A stretch of DNA of 6,207 nucleotides from NCBI GenBank assembly GCA_900553895.1, contig USFB01000056.1, forward strand, positions 1-6,207, written 5' to 3'. Below, in pieces: positions 1-4,367 of the stretch. Both the position numbers and the translations under genes were made by a program. The notes beneath the pieces are model-generated. The model searched no databases and was not told where the DNA came from. It saw only the letters and a list, made by a program, of their open reading frames with translations. Numbering within the stretch: the stretch's first letter is position 1; every line of letters starts with the position of its first letter. The DNA comes from an uncultured bacterium (lineage in GTDB: Bacteria; Cyanobacteriota; Vampirovibrionia; Gastranaerophilales; Gastranaerophilaceae).

Positions 1-91
1 TTCAAGCGTGCCGTCATTGCGAAGGCGATTAGCCTGAAGCAATCCAGCTTTTTATTAGCATAAATTCATAAGAATCGCCTTACGGCTTGAA
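1..91. repeat. Inverted-repeat intergenic element, possibly cut by the window edge
   Basis: No coding sequence is visible. TTCAAGC at 1-7 is complementary to GCTTGAA at 85-91, and AAGGCGATT at 22-30 is perfectly complementary to AATCGCCTT at 73-81, so the stretch can fold into a long interrupted hairpin. The left part contains ATTGCGA and GAAGCAATCC at about 15-45. From memory this resembles a short intergenic repeat type (CATTGCGA...GAAGCAATC) seen in many bacteria, but I cannot confirm membership. It may extend beyond the left edge. Confidence 0.4.
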
Positions 92-100
92 CCTTCACCC

Positions 101-143
101 GAATTTCTAAGTTTTGAGTTAAAAAACTCTCAACTTGAAATTC
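101..143. repeat. Long imperfect hairpin before terminator
   Basis: GAATTTC (101-107) pairs with GAAATTC (137-143), AAGTT (109-113) with AACTT (132-136), and GAGTT (116-120) with AACTC (125-129). This gives 17 base pairs around an AAAA loop, interrupted by one bulged base and a 2x2 internal loop. It sits two bases before the GC-rich terminator hairpin. It probably belongs to the 3' end of a transcript entering from the left. Confidence 0.5.
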
Positions 144-145
144 TA

Positions 146-171
146 CCCTCTCCCTCGGAGAGGGATTTTTT
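146..171 (+). terminator. Rho-independent terminator of the upstream unit
   Basis: CCCTCTCC (146-153) and GGAGAGGG (157-164) form a perfect 8-bp GC-rich stem with a 3-nt loop. An A and a run of six T follow at 166-171. The T run lies on the right, so it terminates + strand transcription entering from outside the window. This isolates the infA cluster from upstream genes. Confidence 0.75.
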
Positions 172-217
172 AAGCTGTTTTGCAAATCCATGGAGAATTT
201 TCTAAGTTGGATAGTCG

Positions 218-237
218 GTTGGGCATACCTGCCCAAC
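218..237. repeat. Perfect 8-bp hairpin
   Basis: GTTGGGCA (218-225) and TGCCCAAC (230-237) form a perfect stem around the loop TACC. No T run follows on either strand, so it is a poor intrinsic terminator. The sequence ATGCCCGAC before rpsD (2107-2114) looks similar, so this could be a scattered short repeat. Confidence 0.5.
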
Positions 238-301
238 AAAACCTTTATCTATTCCGTACTCGTTTGTTTTTATTTTGTAAGGCTACAATTAAATCTTTTA
301 C

Positions 302-344
302 AAATCATGAAAAAGCTTTAATATTGGCGTGTTTTTCATGATTT
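302..344. promoter_or_regulatory. 13-bp perfect palindrome, candidate operator
   Basis: Left arm AAATCATGAAAAA (302-314) is exactly complementary to TTTTTCATGATTT (332-344), separated by 17 nt. The right arm contains TTTTCA (333-338), which lies 17 bp before an exact TATAAT (356-361). It could be a protein-binding site overlapping the -35 box of the operon promoter. A weak terminator of upstream read-through is the alternative. The palindrome is directly visible; the role is inferred. Confidence 0.4.
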
Positions 345-361
345 TGAATTTTAGCTATAAT
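333..361 (+). promoter_or_regulatory. Candidate sigma-70-type promoter for infA operon (distal)
   Basis: TTTTCA (333-338, four of six matches to TTGACA) and TATAAT (356-361, exact) are 17 bp apart. Transcription would begin near 368, giving a leader of roughly 140 nt before infA. In AT-rich DNA such matches arise by chance, so confidence is limited. Confidence 0.35.
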
Positions 362-391
362 AACCAAATTATATAAAAACATTCAGTAATA

Positions 392-419
392 TTTTGTTAC
401 AAAGTCGCTAAAATATAAT
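392..419 (+). promoter_or_regulatory. Candidate promoter for infA operon (proximal)
   Basis: An exact TATAAT lies at 414-419. The -35 region is poor: TTTTGT (392-397) at 16 bp, or TTGTTA (394-399) at only 14 bp. If used, the leader would be about 85 nt. It competes with the distal candidate at 333-361. Confidence 0.28.
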
Positions 420-510
420 AAAATTGCTTGCATTGAGATTTTTAGCAAATATTATTAAATAAGATGTCATATTGTGGCATTATATTGACAGCCGAAAATA
501 GAGGAAAATA

Positions 511-726
511 ATGGCAAAAGACGTTATAGAAATAGAAGGTACGATTCTTGAATCCATGCCAAATGCAATGTTTAGGGTTAAACTCGAAAACGACCATGAA
601 ATTTTGGCACACATCTCAGGTAAAATCAGAAAAAACTTTATCAGAATTTTACCGGGTGATAGAGTAAAGGTTGAGATGACGCCTTATGACTTGAGTAAAG
701 GCAGAATTACATTCCGCTTAAAATAG
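511..726 (+). CDS. infA: Translation initiation factor IF-1
   Basis: IF-1 binds the A site of the 30S subunit in the cytoplasm and cooperates with IF-2 and IF-3 during initiation. The product is 71 residues, the usual family length (about 72), and is a single OB-fold (S1-like) domain. Diagnostic segments are PNAMFRV (17-23), LAHISGKIR (32-40), ILPGDRV (46-52) and PYDLSKGRI (58-66), in canonical order. The start is supported by GAGGA at 501-505, five bases before the ATG. It is the first gene of the cluster, behind a long non-coding leader, and is followed by rpmJ after 37 nt. It appears intact. Confidence 0.97.
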   Translation: MAKDVIEIEGTILESMPNAMFRVKLENDHEILAHISGKIRKNFIRILPGDRVKVEMTPYDLSKGRITFRLK

Positions 727-763
727 AATTAAAACTGTAATACAAAATATAAAGGAAAGAACA

Positions 764-877
764 ATGAAAACAAGATCATCAGTAAAACCTATGTGCGATA
801 AATGCAAGGTTATTAAAAGAAAAGGCAGAGTTGCCGTAATTTGCGAAAACCCTAAGCACAAACAAAGACAAGGTTAG
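764..877 (+). CDS. rpmJ: 50S ribosomal protein L36
   Basis: L36 is a small zinc-ribbon protein of the large subunit. The 37-codon frame reads MKTRSSVKP at the start and PKHKQRQG at the end, both typical of bacterial L36. The zinc ligands are visible as C11, C14, C27 and H32 (CxxC, 12 residues, C, 4 residues, H), so this is the zinc-binding form. AAAGGA at 751-756 lies 7 nt before the ATG. It sits between infA and rpsM, the usual position. Its TAG stop (875-877) falls inside the left arm of the first structured repeat. Confidence 0.97.
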   Translation: MKTRSSVKPMCDKCKVIKRKGRVAVICENPKHKQRQG

Positions 878-1001
878 GTTTTGCGTAGAGTGACGGCGAG
901 CGTGAGTGAGTCTAACTCGAAGAATTGCGGAGCTGAGTGAATGAAAATTTTGTGTAAGCAAAATATAATGAACGATGGCGGAGCATAAAGCAATAACCTA
1001 A
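874..1001 (+). repeat. 128-nt structured intergenic repeat, copy A (rpmJ-rpsM)
   Basis: One of three copies with identical length; the 118-nt core is 879-996. Proposed outer helix P1: 874-884 pairs with 990-1001 with T994 bulged, and its variable part is TTAGG/CCTAA. P2: GAGT (888-891) pairs with ACTC (915-918), extended by GAC (892-894)/GTC (910-912). P4: GCTG (932-935) pairs with TGGC (976-979) using two G-U pairs. P3: ATTTTGT (947-953) pairs with GCAAAAT (958-964) around a GTAA loop. This is the most diverged copy. The left arm overlaps the last base and the stop codon of rpmJ. It ends 50 nt before rpsM. Function is unknown; a structured RNA or a small mobile element are the alternatives. 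Confidence 0.85.
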
Positions 1002-1051
1002 TTATGAACTAAAACAAAAAGTTAAGTACAAAAACATAAAGGAAACAAAAC

Positions 1052-1420
1052 ATGGCAAGATTAGTTGGGGTAGACTTACCTCGTAACAAAAGACTAGAAA
1101 TCGCTTTAACCTATATTTATGGTATAGGACCTGCAAGAAGCAAAAAAATTCTTGAAAAAACTGGTATTTCACCTGATTTAAGAACAGATGATTTAACAGA
1201 AGATGATATCAGAGAATTGCGTAACGCTTTATCTGAATTCAATATTGAAGGTGACTTGAGACGTGAAGTTACAATGAACATCAAACGTCTTCAAGAAATC
1301 AACTCTTTCAGAGGAATGAGACACAAAAGAGGTCTTCCTTGCAGAGGTCAAAGAACAAAAACTAACGCTAGAACTAGACGTGGTAAAAAGACTGGACCTA
1401 TCGCAGGTAAGAAGAAATAA
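1052..1420 (+). CDS. rpsM: 30S ribosomal protein S13
   Basis: S13 sits in the head of the small subunit, contacts 16S rRNA and the P-site tRNA, and forms bridges to the large subunit. The product is 122 residues, normal for the family. Visible signatures are GVDLPRNKR (6-14), YIYGIG (21-26, helix-hairpin-helix region) and the basic tail GMRHKRGLPCRGQRT (88-102) followed by TKTNARTRRGKK (102-113). AAAGGA at 1038-1043 is 8 nt before the ATG. In E. coli S4 controls translation at the start of this gene, but the spacer here carries the 128-nt repeat instead of a recognisable S4 pseudoknot. Its stop codon is the first part of repeat copy B. Confidence 0.97.
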   Translation: MARLVGVDLPRNKRLEIALTYIYGIGPARSKKILEKTGISPDLRTDDLTEDDIRELRNALSEFNIEGDLRREVTMNIKRLQEINSFRGMRHKRGLPCRGQRTKTNARTRRGKKTGPIAGKKK

Positions 1421-1545
1421 AATTTTGCGTAGGCTGAAGCGAGCGTGAGCGAGTGGAACGCCGAAGTTGCGCGGAGTTAAGTGAATGAAGATTTTGCGTC
1501 AGCAAAATGTAATGAACGACAACGGAGCGTGAAGCAATAATTTTA
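1418..1545 (+). repeat. 128-nt structured intergenic repeat, copy B (rpsM-rpsK)
   Basis: Core 1423-1540 (118 nt) matches copy C at 103 of 118 positions by eye. P1: 1418-1428 pairs with 1534-1545 with T1538 bulged; the variable part is TAAAA/TTTTA, and the rpsM stop codon TAA is its first three bases. P2: GGC (1432-1434) pairs with GCC (1460-1462). P4: GTT (1476-1478) pairs with AAC (1521-1523). P3: ATTTTGC (1491-1497) pairs with GCAAAAT (1502-1508) around GTCA. It has the same orientation as copies A and C and ends 44 nt before rpsK. Confidence 0.87.
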
Positions 1546-1589
1546 GAATAATATTTAAAAAAATAATAGAAACATAAAGGAATACAAAA

Positions 1590-1976
1590 ATGGCAAGACC
1601 AAAAACTACAAAGAAAAAAGAAAAGAAAAATGTATTGCAAGGGGTTGTGCATATTCAATCTACTTTCAACAATACAATTGTAACTTCTACTGATACTCAA
1701 GGTAATGCTATTGCTTGGGCAACAGCTGGTGCTACAGGTTTCAAGGGTGCTAGAAAAGGTACTCCGTTTGCAGCTCAATCAGCAGCAGAATTGGTTGCTA
1801 AAAAGTCAATTGACCAAGGTATGAAGAAAGTTGAAGTTCATATCAAAGGACCTGGTTCAGGTCGTGAAACAGCAATCAGAGCTATCCAAGCAGCTGGTTT
1901 GGAAATCACTTTGATTAAGGACGTAACACCAATCCCTCACAACGGATGTCGTCCACCTAAAAAGAGACGTGTATAA
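1590..1976 (+). CDS. rpsK: 30S ribosomal protein S11
   Basis: S11 is in the platform of the small subunit, near the 3' end of 16S rRNA and the mRNA exit site. The product is 128 residues, normal for the family, with a lysine-rich N-terminus (3-13). Characteristic segments are HIQSTFNNTIV (21-31), GFKGARKGTPFAAQ (50-63), GPGSGRETAIRA (88-99) and GLEITLIKDVTPIPHNGCRP (103-122), ending PPKKRRV. KGTPFAAQ resembles the cyanobacterial form more than the KSTPFAAQ that I associate with Clostridia. AAAGGA at 1576-1581 is 8 nt before the ATG. It is followed by a 158-nt spacer before rpsD. Confidence 0.97.
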   Translation: MARPKTTKKKEKKNVLQGVVHIQSTFNNTIVTSTDTQGNAIAWATAGATGFKGARKGTPFAAQSAAELVAKKSIDQGMKKVEVHIKGPGSGRETAIRAIQAAGLEITLIKDVTPIPHNGCRPPKKRRV

Positions 1977-1988
1977 TTCGTTCTCTTA

Positions 1989-2114
1989 GAAGATGAAATG
2001 GTGAGAAAAAGTTTTATAATTTACTTTATCGCTTCTCAACCATTTAACTCTTCAACTTAGTTATAGCCGTCGGGGCTTGAGCTTCGCCAAAAGCACAAAC
2101 CATAGATGCCCGAC
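1989..2114 (+). promoter_or_regulatory. Structured leader of rpsD, candidate S4-responsive element
   Basis: The 158-nt spacer between rpsK and rpsD contains two potential structures. First, GAAGA (1989-1993), AAATGGT (1996-2002) and GAGAA (2003-2007) pair with TCTTC (2049-2053), ACCATTT (2039-2045) and TTCTC (2033-2037), with an inner AAAG (2008-2011)/CTTT (2024-2027). Second, GTCGGG (2069-2074) pairs with CCCGAC (2109-2114), enclosing GCTT (2081-2084)/AAGC (2091-2094). The second stem ends 20 nt before the rpsD ATG. S4 is known to repress its own synthesis by binding mRNA in E. coli and B. subtilis; linking that to this leader is inference. An exact TATAAT at 2015-2020 has no good -35. The second structure may instead be a degenerate intergenic repeat. 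Confidence 0.4.
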
Positions 2115-2134
2115 ACAAGAAAAGGAGAAAAATA

Positions 2135-2737
2135 ATGGCAAGATACACAGGACCAACGAATAAATTATTCAGAAATAAGAAAGTTAAAGACTTATCAAAT
2201 AGAAAATTAACTTCTTCAATGAGACAAACAGCATCAGGTCAACACGGCGCTGTAAGAAAGAAACTTTCTGAATATGCACTTCACTTAGCTGAAAAACAAA
2301 AAATCAGATATACATATTTAGTAAGCGAAAAACAATTCGCTAAATACTATAACGAAGCTGCTAGAAGAAAAGGCGTAACAGGTACAATCCTTTTACAAAT
2401 CCTTGAATCAAGATTGGACAACATTTTGTTCAGAGCAGGTTTCGGTATTACTCGTAAACAAACAAGACAAATCGTTAACCACGGTCACGTTCTTGTAAAC
2501 GGTAAAAAAGTAGATATTCCATCATATTTAGTAAAAGCAGGTGATGTAATTACTATCAAGTCTAGAAGCAATGAATACTTGAAAACAGTTATGAGCACTA
2601 TTGATTTATCTTGTGCCCCAGCTTGGATTACAGTAGACGCTGAAGCTTTGAAGGTTACATTTGAAAGAATTCCTCAAAGAGAAGAATTAGATCCTGATTT
2701 CAAAGAACAACTTGTAATTGAGTACTATTCAAAATAG
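2135..2737 (+). CDS. rpsD: 30S ribosomal protein S4 (zinc-free form)
   Basis: S4 nucleates assembly of the 30S body by binding the 16S rRNA five-way junction, and in several bacteria represses ribosomal protein operons. The product is 200 residues, the usual length of the zinc-free type. It begins MARYTGP, has SGQHG at 34-38 and KLSEYALHLAEKQKIRY at 43-59, and contains the S4 RNA-binding domain from about 91 to 150, including SRLDNILFRAGFG (92-104) and NHGHVLVNGKKVDIPSYLVK (115-134). It ends VIEYYSK. Only one cysteine is present (C160), so the N-terminal zinc site of the C+ form is absent. AAAGGAG at 2121-2127 is 7 nt before the ATG. Cyanobacteria usually keep rpsD elsewhere, whereas Clostridia keep it here. 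Confidence 0.97.
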   Translation: MARYTGPTNKLFRNKKVKDLSNRKLTSSMRQTASGQHGAVRKKLSEYALHLAEKQKIRYTYLVSEKQFAKYYNEAARRKGVTGTILLQILESRLDNILFRAGFGITRKQTRQIVNHGHVLVNGKKVDIPSYLVKAGDVITIKSRSNEYLKTVMSTIDLSCAPAWITVDAEALKVTFERIPQREELDPDFKEQLVIEYYSK

Positions 2738-2743
2738 GCTGAT

Positions 2744-2748
2744 AGGAG
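2744..2748 (+). promoter_or_regulatory. Ribosome binding site fixing the rpoA start
   Basis: AGGAG lies 8 nt before the ATG at 2757. An in-frame upstream ATG at 2718 lies inside rpsD and would add 13 residues with no family counterpart. The alpha subunit normally begins close to MELKIKTVN, so 2757 is the start. Confidence 0.85.
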
Positions 2749-2756
2749 AAAAAAAT

Positions 2757-3758
2757 ATGGAATTAAAAATTAAAACTGTTAATACAATGACCAGCTCTGA
2801 TGGTTCACAATATGGTAAATTTACTATTGAACCGTTAGAAAGAGGCTTTGGAACAACAATCGGTAACGCTTTAAGACGTGTATTGATTTCTAGCCTTGAA
2901 GGTACAGCAGTAACTTCTTGCAGAATAGAAGGTATCACTCACGAATACACTGCAATTCCTGGTGTATTAGAAGATGTTATTGATGTTATGTTAAACCTAA
3001 AAGGTTTGGCTATTAAAACAGATTCAAAAGAACCTCAACAGTTGAGAATTGATATTGACAAACCAGGACCAGTTTTGGCAAGTGATATCCAATTACCTGC
3101 CGGAGTTAAGGTTGTAAACCCTGACTGGTTAATTTGTACAATCGCAGAAGGTGGTTCATTCCACGCTGATGTAGTTGTAGAATCTGGTAAAGGTTATGTA
3201 GCAAACGATGTTCCTAGAAGCCCAAAAGCTGGTGCGTCAATTGATATGTTACCTATTGATGCAACATTCATGCCAATCAAGAGAGTTAGCTACGAAGTAG
3301 AAAACACTCGTGTAGGTGACAGCATCGACTTTGACAAGTTGACTTTGGAAATTTGGTCAAACGGTACTTTGGATGTAACAACTGCGTTGACTCAAGCTGC
3401 TGATTTGTTAATTGATCATTTCGTACAAATCGCTGCTATTACAGGTAAATCAACTCATAAAGATATTGAAGAAAAAGTTGTTGCAGAAGAAGAAGCTCAA
3501 GAAGAAGCAGCTGAAGAACCATCAATTACAATTGATGAATTGGAATTGTCAGTTCGTGCTTACAACTGCTTAAAAAGAGCAAGCATCAATTCAATGTCTG
3601 AATTGTTAAAGAAATCAGAACATGATTTGTTAAATATTAAAAACTTCGGTAAAAAATCTTCTGATGAAGTAATCGAAAGATTACACCACTTCGGTTTAGA
3701 CCTAGCTCCAAACCCTGAAATGGATGAAGAAGGTATGGTTATCGAGTCTGCTGAATAA
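2757..3758 (+). CDS. rpoA: DNA-directed RNA polymerase subunit alpha
   Basis: The alpha dimer is the scaffold for RNA polymerase assembly, and its C-terminal domain binds UP elements and activators. The product is 333 residues. The N-terminal domain (about 1-230) carries ERGFGTTIGNALRRVLISS (28-46), the dimerisation and assembly helix. An acidic, alanine-rich linker (about 236-257) leads to the C-terminal domain (258-318) with SVRAYNCLKRASI (265-277) and IKNFGKK (294-300). These keep the arginine (R267), asparagine (N270) and glycine (G298) equivalent to DNA-contacting R265, N268 and G296 of E. coli. SVRAYNCLKRA is close to the cyanobacterial sequence. A short acidic tail (319-333) follows, making it longer than the roughly 315 residues usual in cyanobacteria. 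The gene starts 19 nt after rpsD, and repeat copy C begins directly after its stop codon. Confidence 0.97.
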   Translation: MELKIKTVNTMTSSDGSQYGKFTIEPLERGFGTTIGNALRRVLISSLEGTAVTSCRIEGITHEYTAIPGVLEDVIDVMLNLKGLAIKTDSKEPQQLRIDIDKPGPVLASDIQLPAGVKVVNPDWLICTIAEGGSFHADVVVESGKGYVANDVPRSPKAGASIDMLPIDATFMPIKRVSYEVENTRVGDSIDFDKLTLEIWSNGTLDVTTALTQAADLLIDHFVQIAAITGKSTHKDIEEKVVAEEEAQEEAAEEPSITIDELELSVRAYNCLKRASINSMSELLKKSEHDLLNIKNFGKKSSDEVIERLHHFGLDLAPNPEMDEEGMVIESAE

Positions 3759-3886
3759 TTGAATTTTGCGTAGGCTGAAGTGAACGCAAGTGAACGGAAC
3801 GCCGAAGTAGTGCGGAGCTGAGTGAATGAAAATTTTGCGTAAGCAAAATGTAATGAGCGACAGCGGAGCGTGAAGCAATAATTCAA
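3759..3886 (+). repeat. 128-nt structured intergenic repeat, copy C (rpoA-rplQ)
   Basis: Core 3764-3881 (118 nt). P1: 3759-3769 pairs with 3875-3886 with T3879 bulged; the variable part is TTGAA/TTCAA and begins at the base after the rpoA stop codon. P2: GGC (3773-3775) pairs with GCC (3801-3803). P4: GCTG (3817-3820) pairs with CAGC (3861-3864), all Watson-Crick. P3: ATTTTGC (3832-3838) pairs with GCAAAAT (3843-3849) around GTAA, a GNRA-type tetraloop. The strand is purine-rich with few cytosines. It ends 49 nt before rplQ. Confidence 0.87.
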
Positions 3887-3935
3887 GTAAAAAATAAAAT
3901 AAAGAAACAGTAAATTATAATAAAGGAAAAGCAAA

Positions 3936-4364
3936 ATGAGACACCAAACAAAAAAACATACGCTTGGTAAAGCACAAGACCAAAGAAAGGCTTTGTTGCG
4001 TTCATTAGCTACCGAACTTTTTGTTCACGGTGAAATTAAAACAACTATGGCTAGAGCTAAAGCTTTACAACCATACGCTGAAAACGTTATCACTATGGCA
4101 AAAAAAGGTGACTTGAACTCAAGAAGATTGGCAGGAAGATATATCTTTGATAAAGAAATCGGTCAATTAATTGATACAACAACAGGCGAAATCTTTGATG
4201 CACCTCAAGAAGGTAAGAAATTAGCAAAACAAACTGTACTTAGAAAATTATTTAGCGTTATTGGCGTTAAATATTCTTCAAGACAAGGTGGATATACAAG
4301 AATTTTCAGATTGCCACCTCGTAGAGGCGACGCTTCTGAAATGGCATTAATCCAATTGGTATAG
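3936..4364 (+). CDS. rplQ: 50S ribosomal protein L17 with internal insertion
   Basis: L17 lies on the solvent side of the large subunit, near the peptide exit tunnel. The N-terminus MRHQTKKHTLGK, then DQRKALLRSLATEL (15-28), IKTTMARAKAL (34-44), and the C-terminal GGYTRIFRLPPRRGDASEMA (118-137) are diagnostic. The product is 142 residues, whereas bacterial L17 is often about 116-130. The extra length falls between YIFDKEI (69-75) and TVLRKLF (100-106), a segment including TTTGEIFDAPQEGKK (81-95). The reading frame is continuous, so this is an insertion and not a frameshift. AAAGGA at 3922-3927 is 8 nt before the ATG. truA follows after 3 nt. Confidence 0.96.
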   Translation: MRHQTKKHTLGKAQDQRKALLRSLATELFVHGEIKTTMARAKALQPYAENVITMAKKGDLNSRRLAGRYIFDKEIGQLIDTTTGEIFDAPQEGKKLAKQTVLRKLFSVIGVKYSSRQGGYTRIFRLPPRRGDASEMALIQLV

Positions 4365-4367
4365 TTA

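Larger units (their letters stand above)
172..510. other. Non-coding region upstream of infA
   Basis: About 340 AT-rich bases without a credible reading frame on either strand. It contains a perfect hairpin (218-237), a 13-bp palindrome (302-344), two exact TATAAT boxes (356-361 and 414-419), a weaker promoter-like pair TTGCAT (428-433) / TATTAT (450-455), and a small hairpin ATGTCA/TGGCAT with one G-U pair at 464-480 just before the infA ribosome binding site. In many bacteria secY, adk or map occupy the position before infA. None is present here. Confidence 0.7.

Noticed and set aside
485..490. Exact TTGACA -35 box before infA
   Set aside because: A -10 box at the normal distance would fall on the infA start codon, with no TATAAT-like sequence there, so it cannot drive a useful infA transcript.
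779..961. Minus-strand reading frame of 60 codons across rpmJ and repeat copy A
   Set aside because: It is antisense to rpmJ and the repeat, and has no family features. The equivalent frames in the other repeat copies do not share a consistent product.
1398..1778. Minus-strand frame of 126 codons across repeat copy B and rpsK
   Set aside because: Antisense shadow of rpsK. The translation is low-complexity serine/phenylalanine-rich with no recognisable domain.
2718..2756. Upstream in-frame start for rpoA inside rpsD
   Set aside because: It would add 13 residues not known in the alpha family and lacks a ribosome binding site. The ATG at 2757 has AGGAG 8 nt upstream.
874..3886. Interpreting the three repeats as a CRISPR array or attachment sites
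   Set aside because: Copies are 128 nt, imperfect, and separated by whole ribosomal genes. There are no short spacers, cas genes, integrase or tRNA genes.
3916..3921. TATAAT just before rplQ as a separate promoter
   Set aside because: It lies immediately before the ribosome binding site, so transcription would start at or beyond the site needed for translation. No -35 box supports it.
3560..3934. Minus-strand frame of 124 codons across the end of rpoA and repeat copy C
   Set aside because: Antisense to the conserved alpha C-terminal domain. The repeat is conserved by structure and not by codon pattern.
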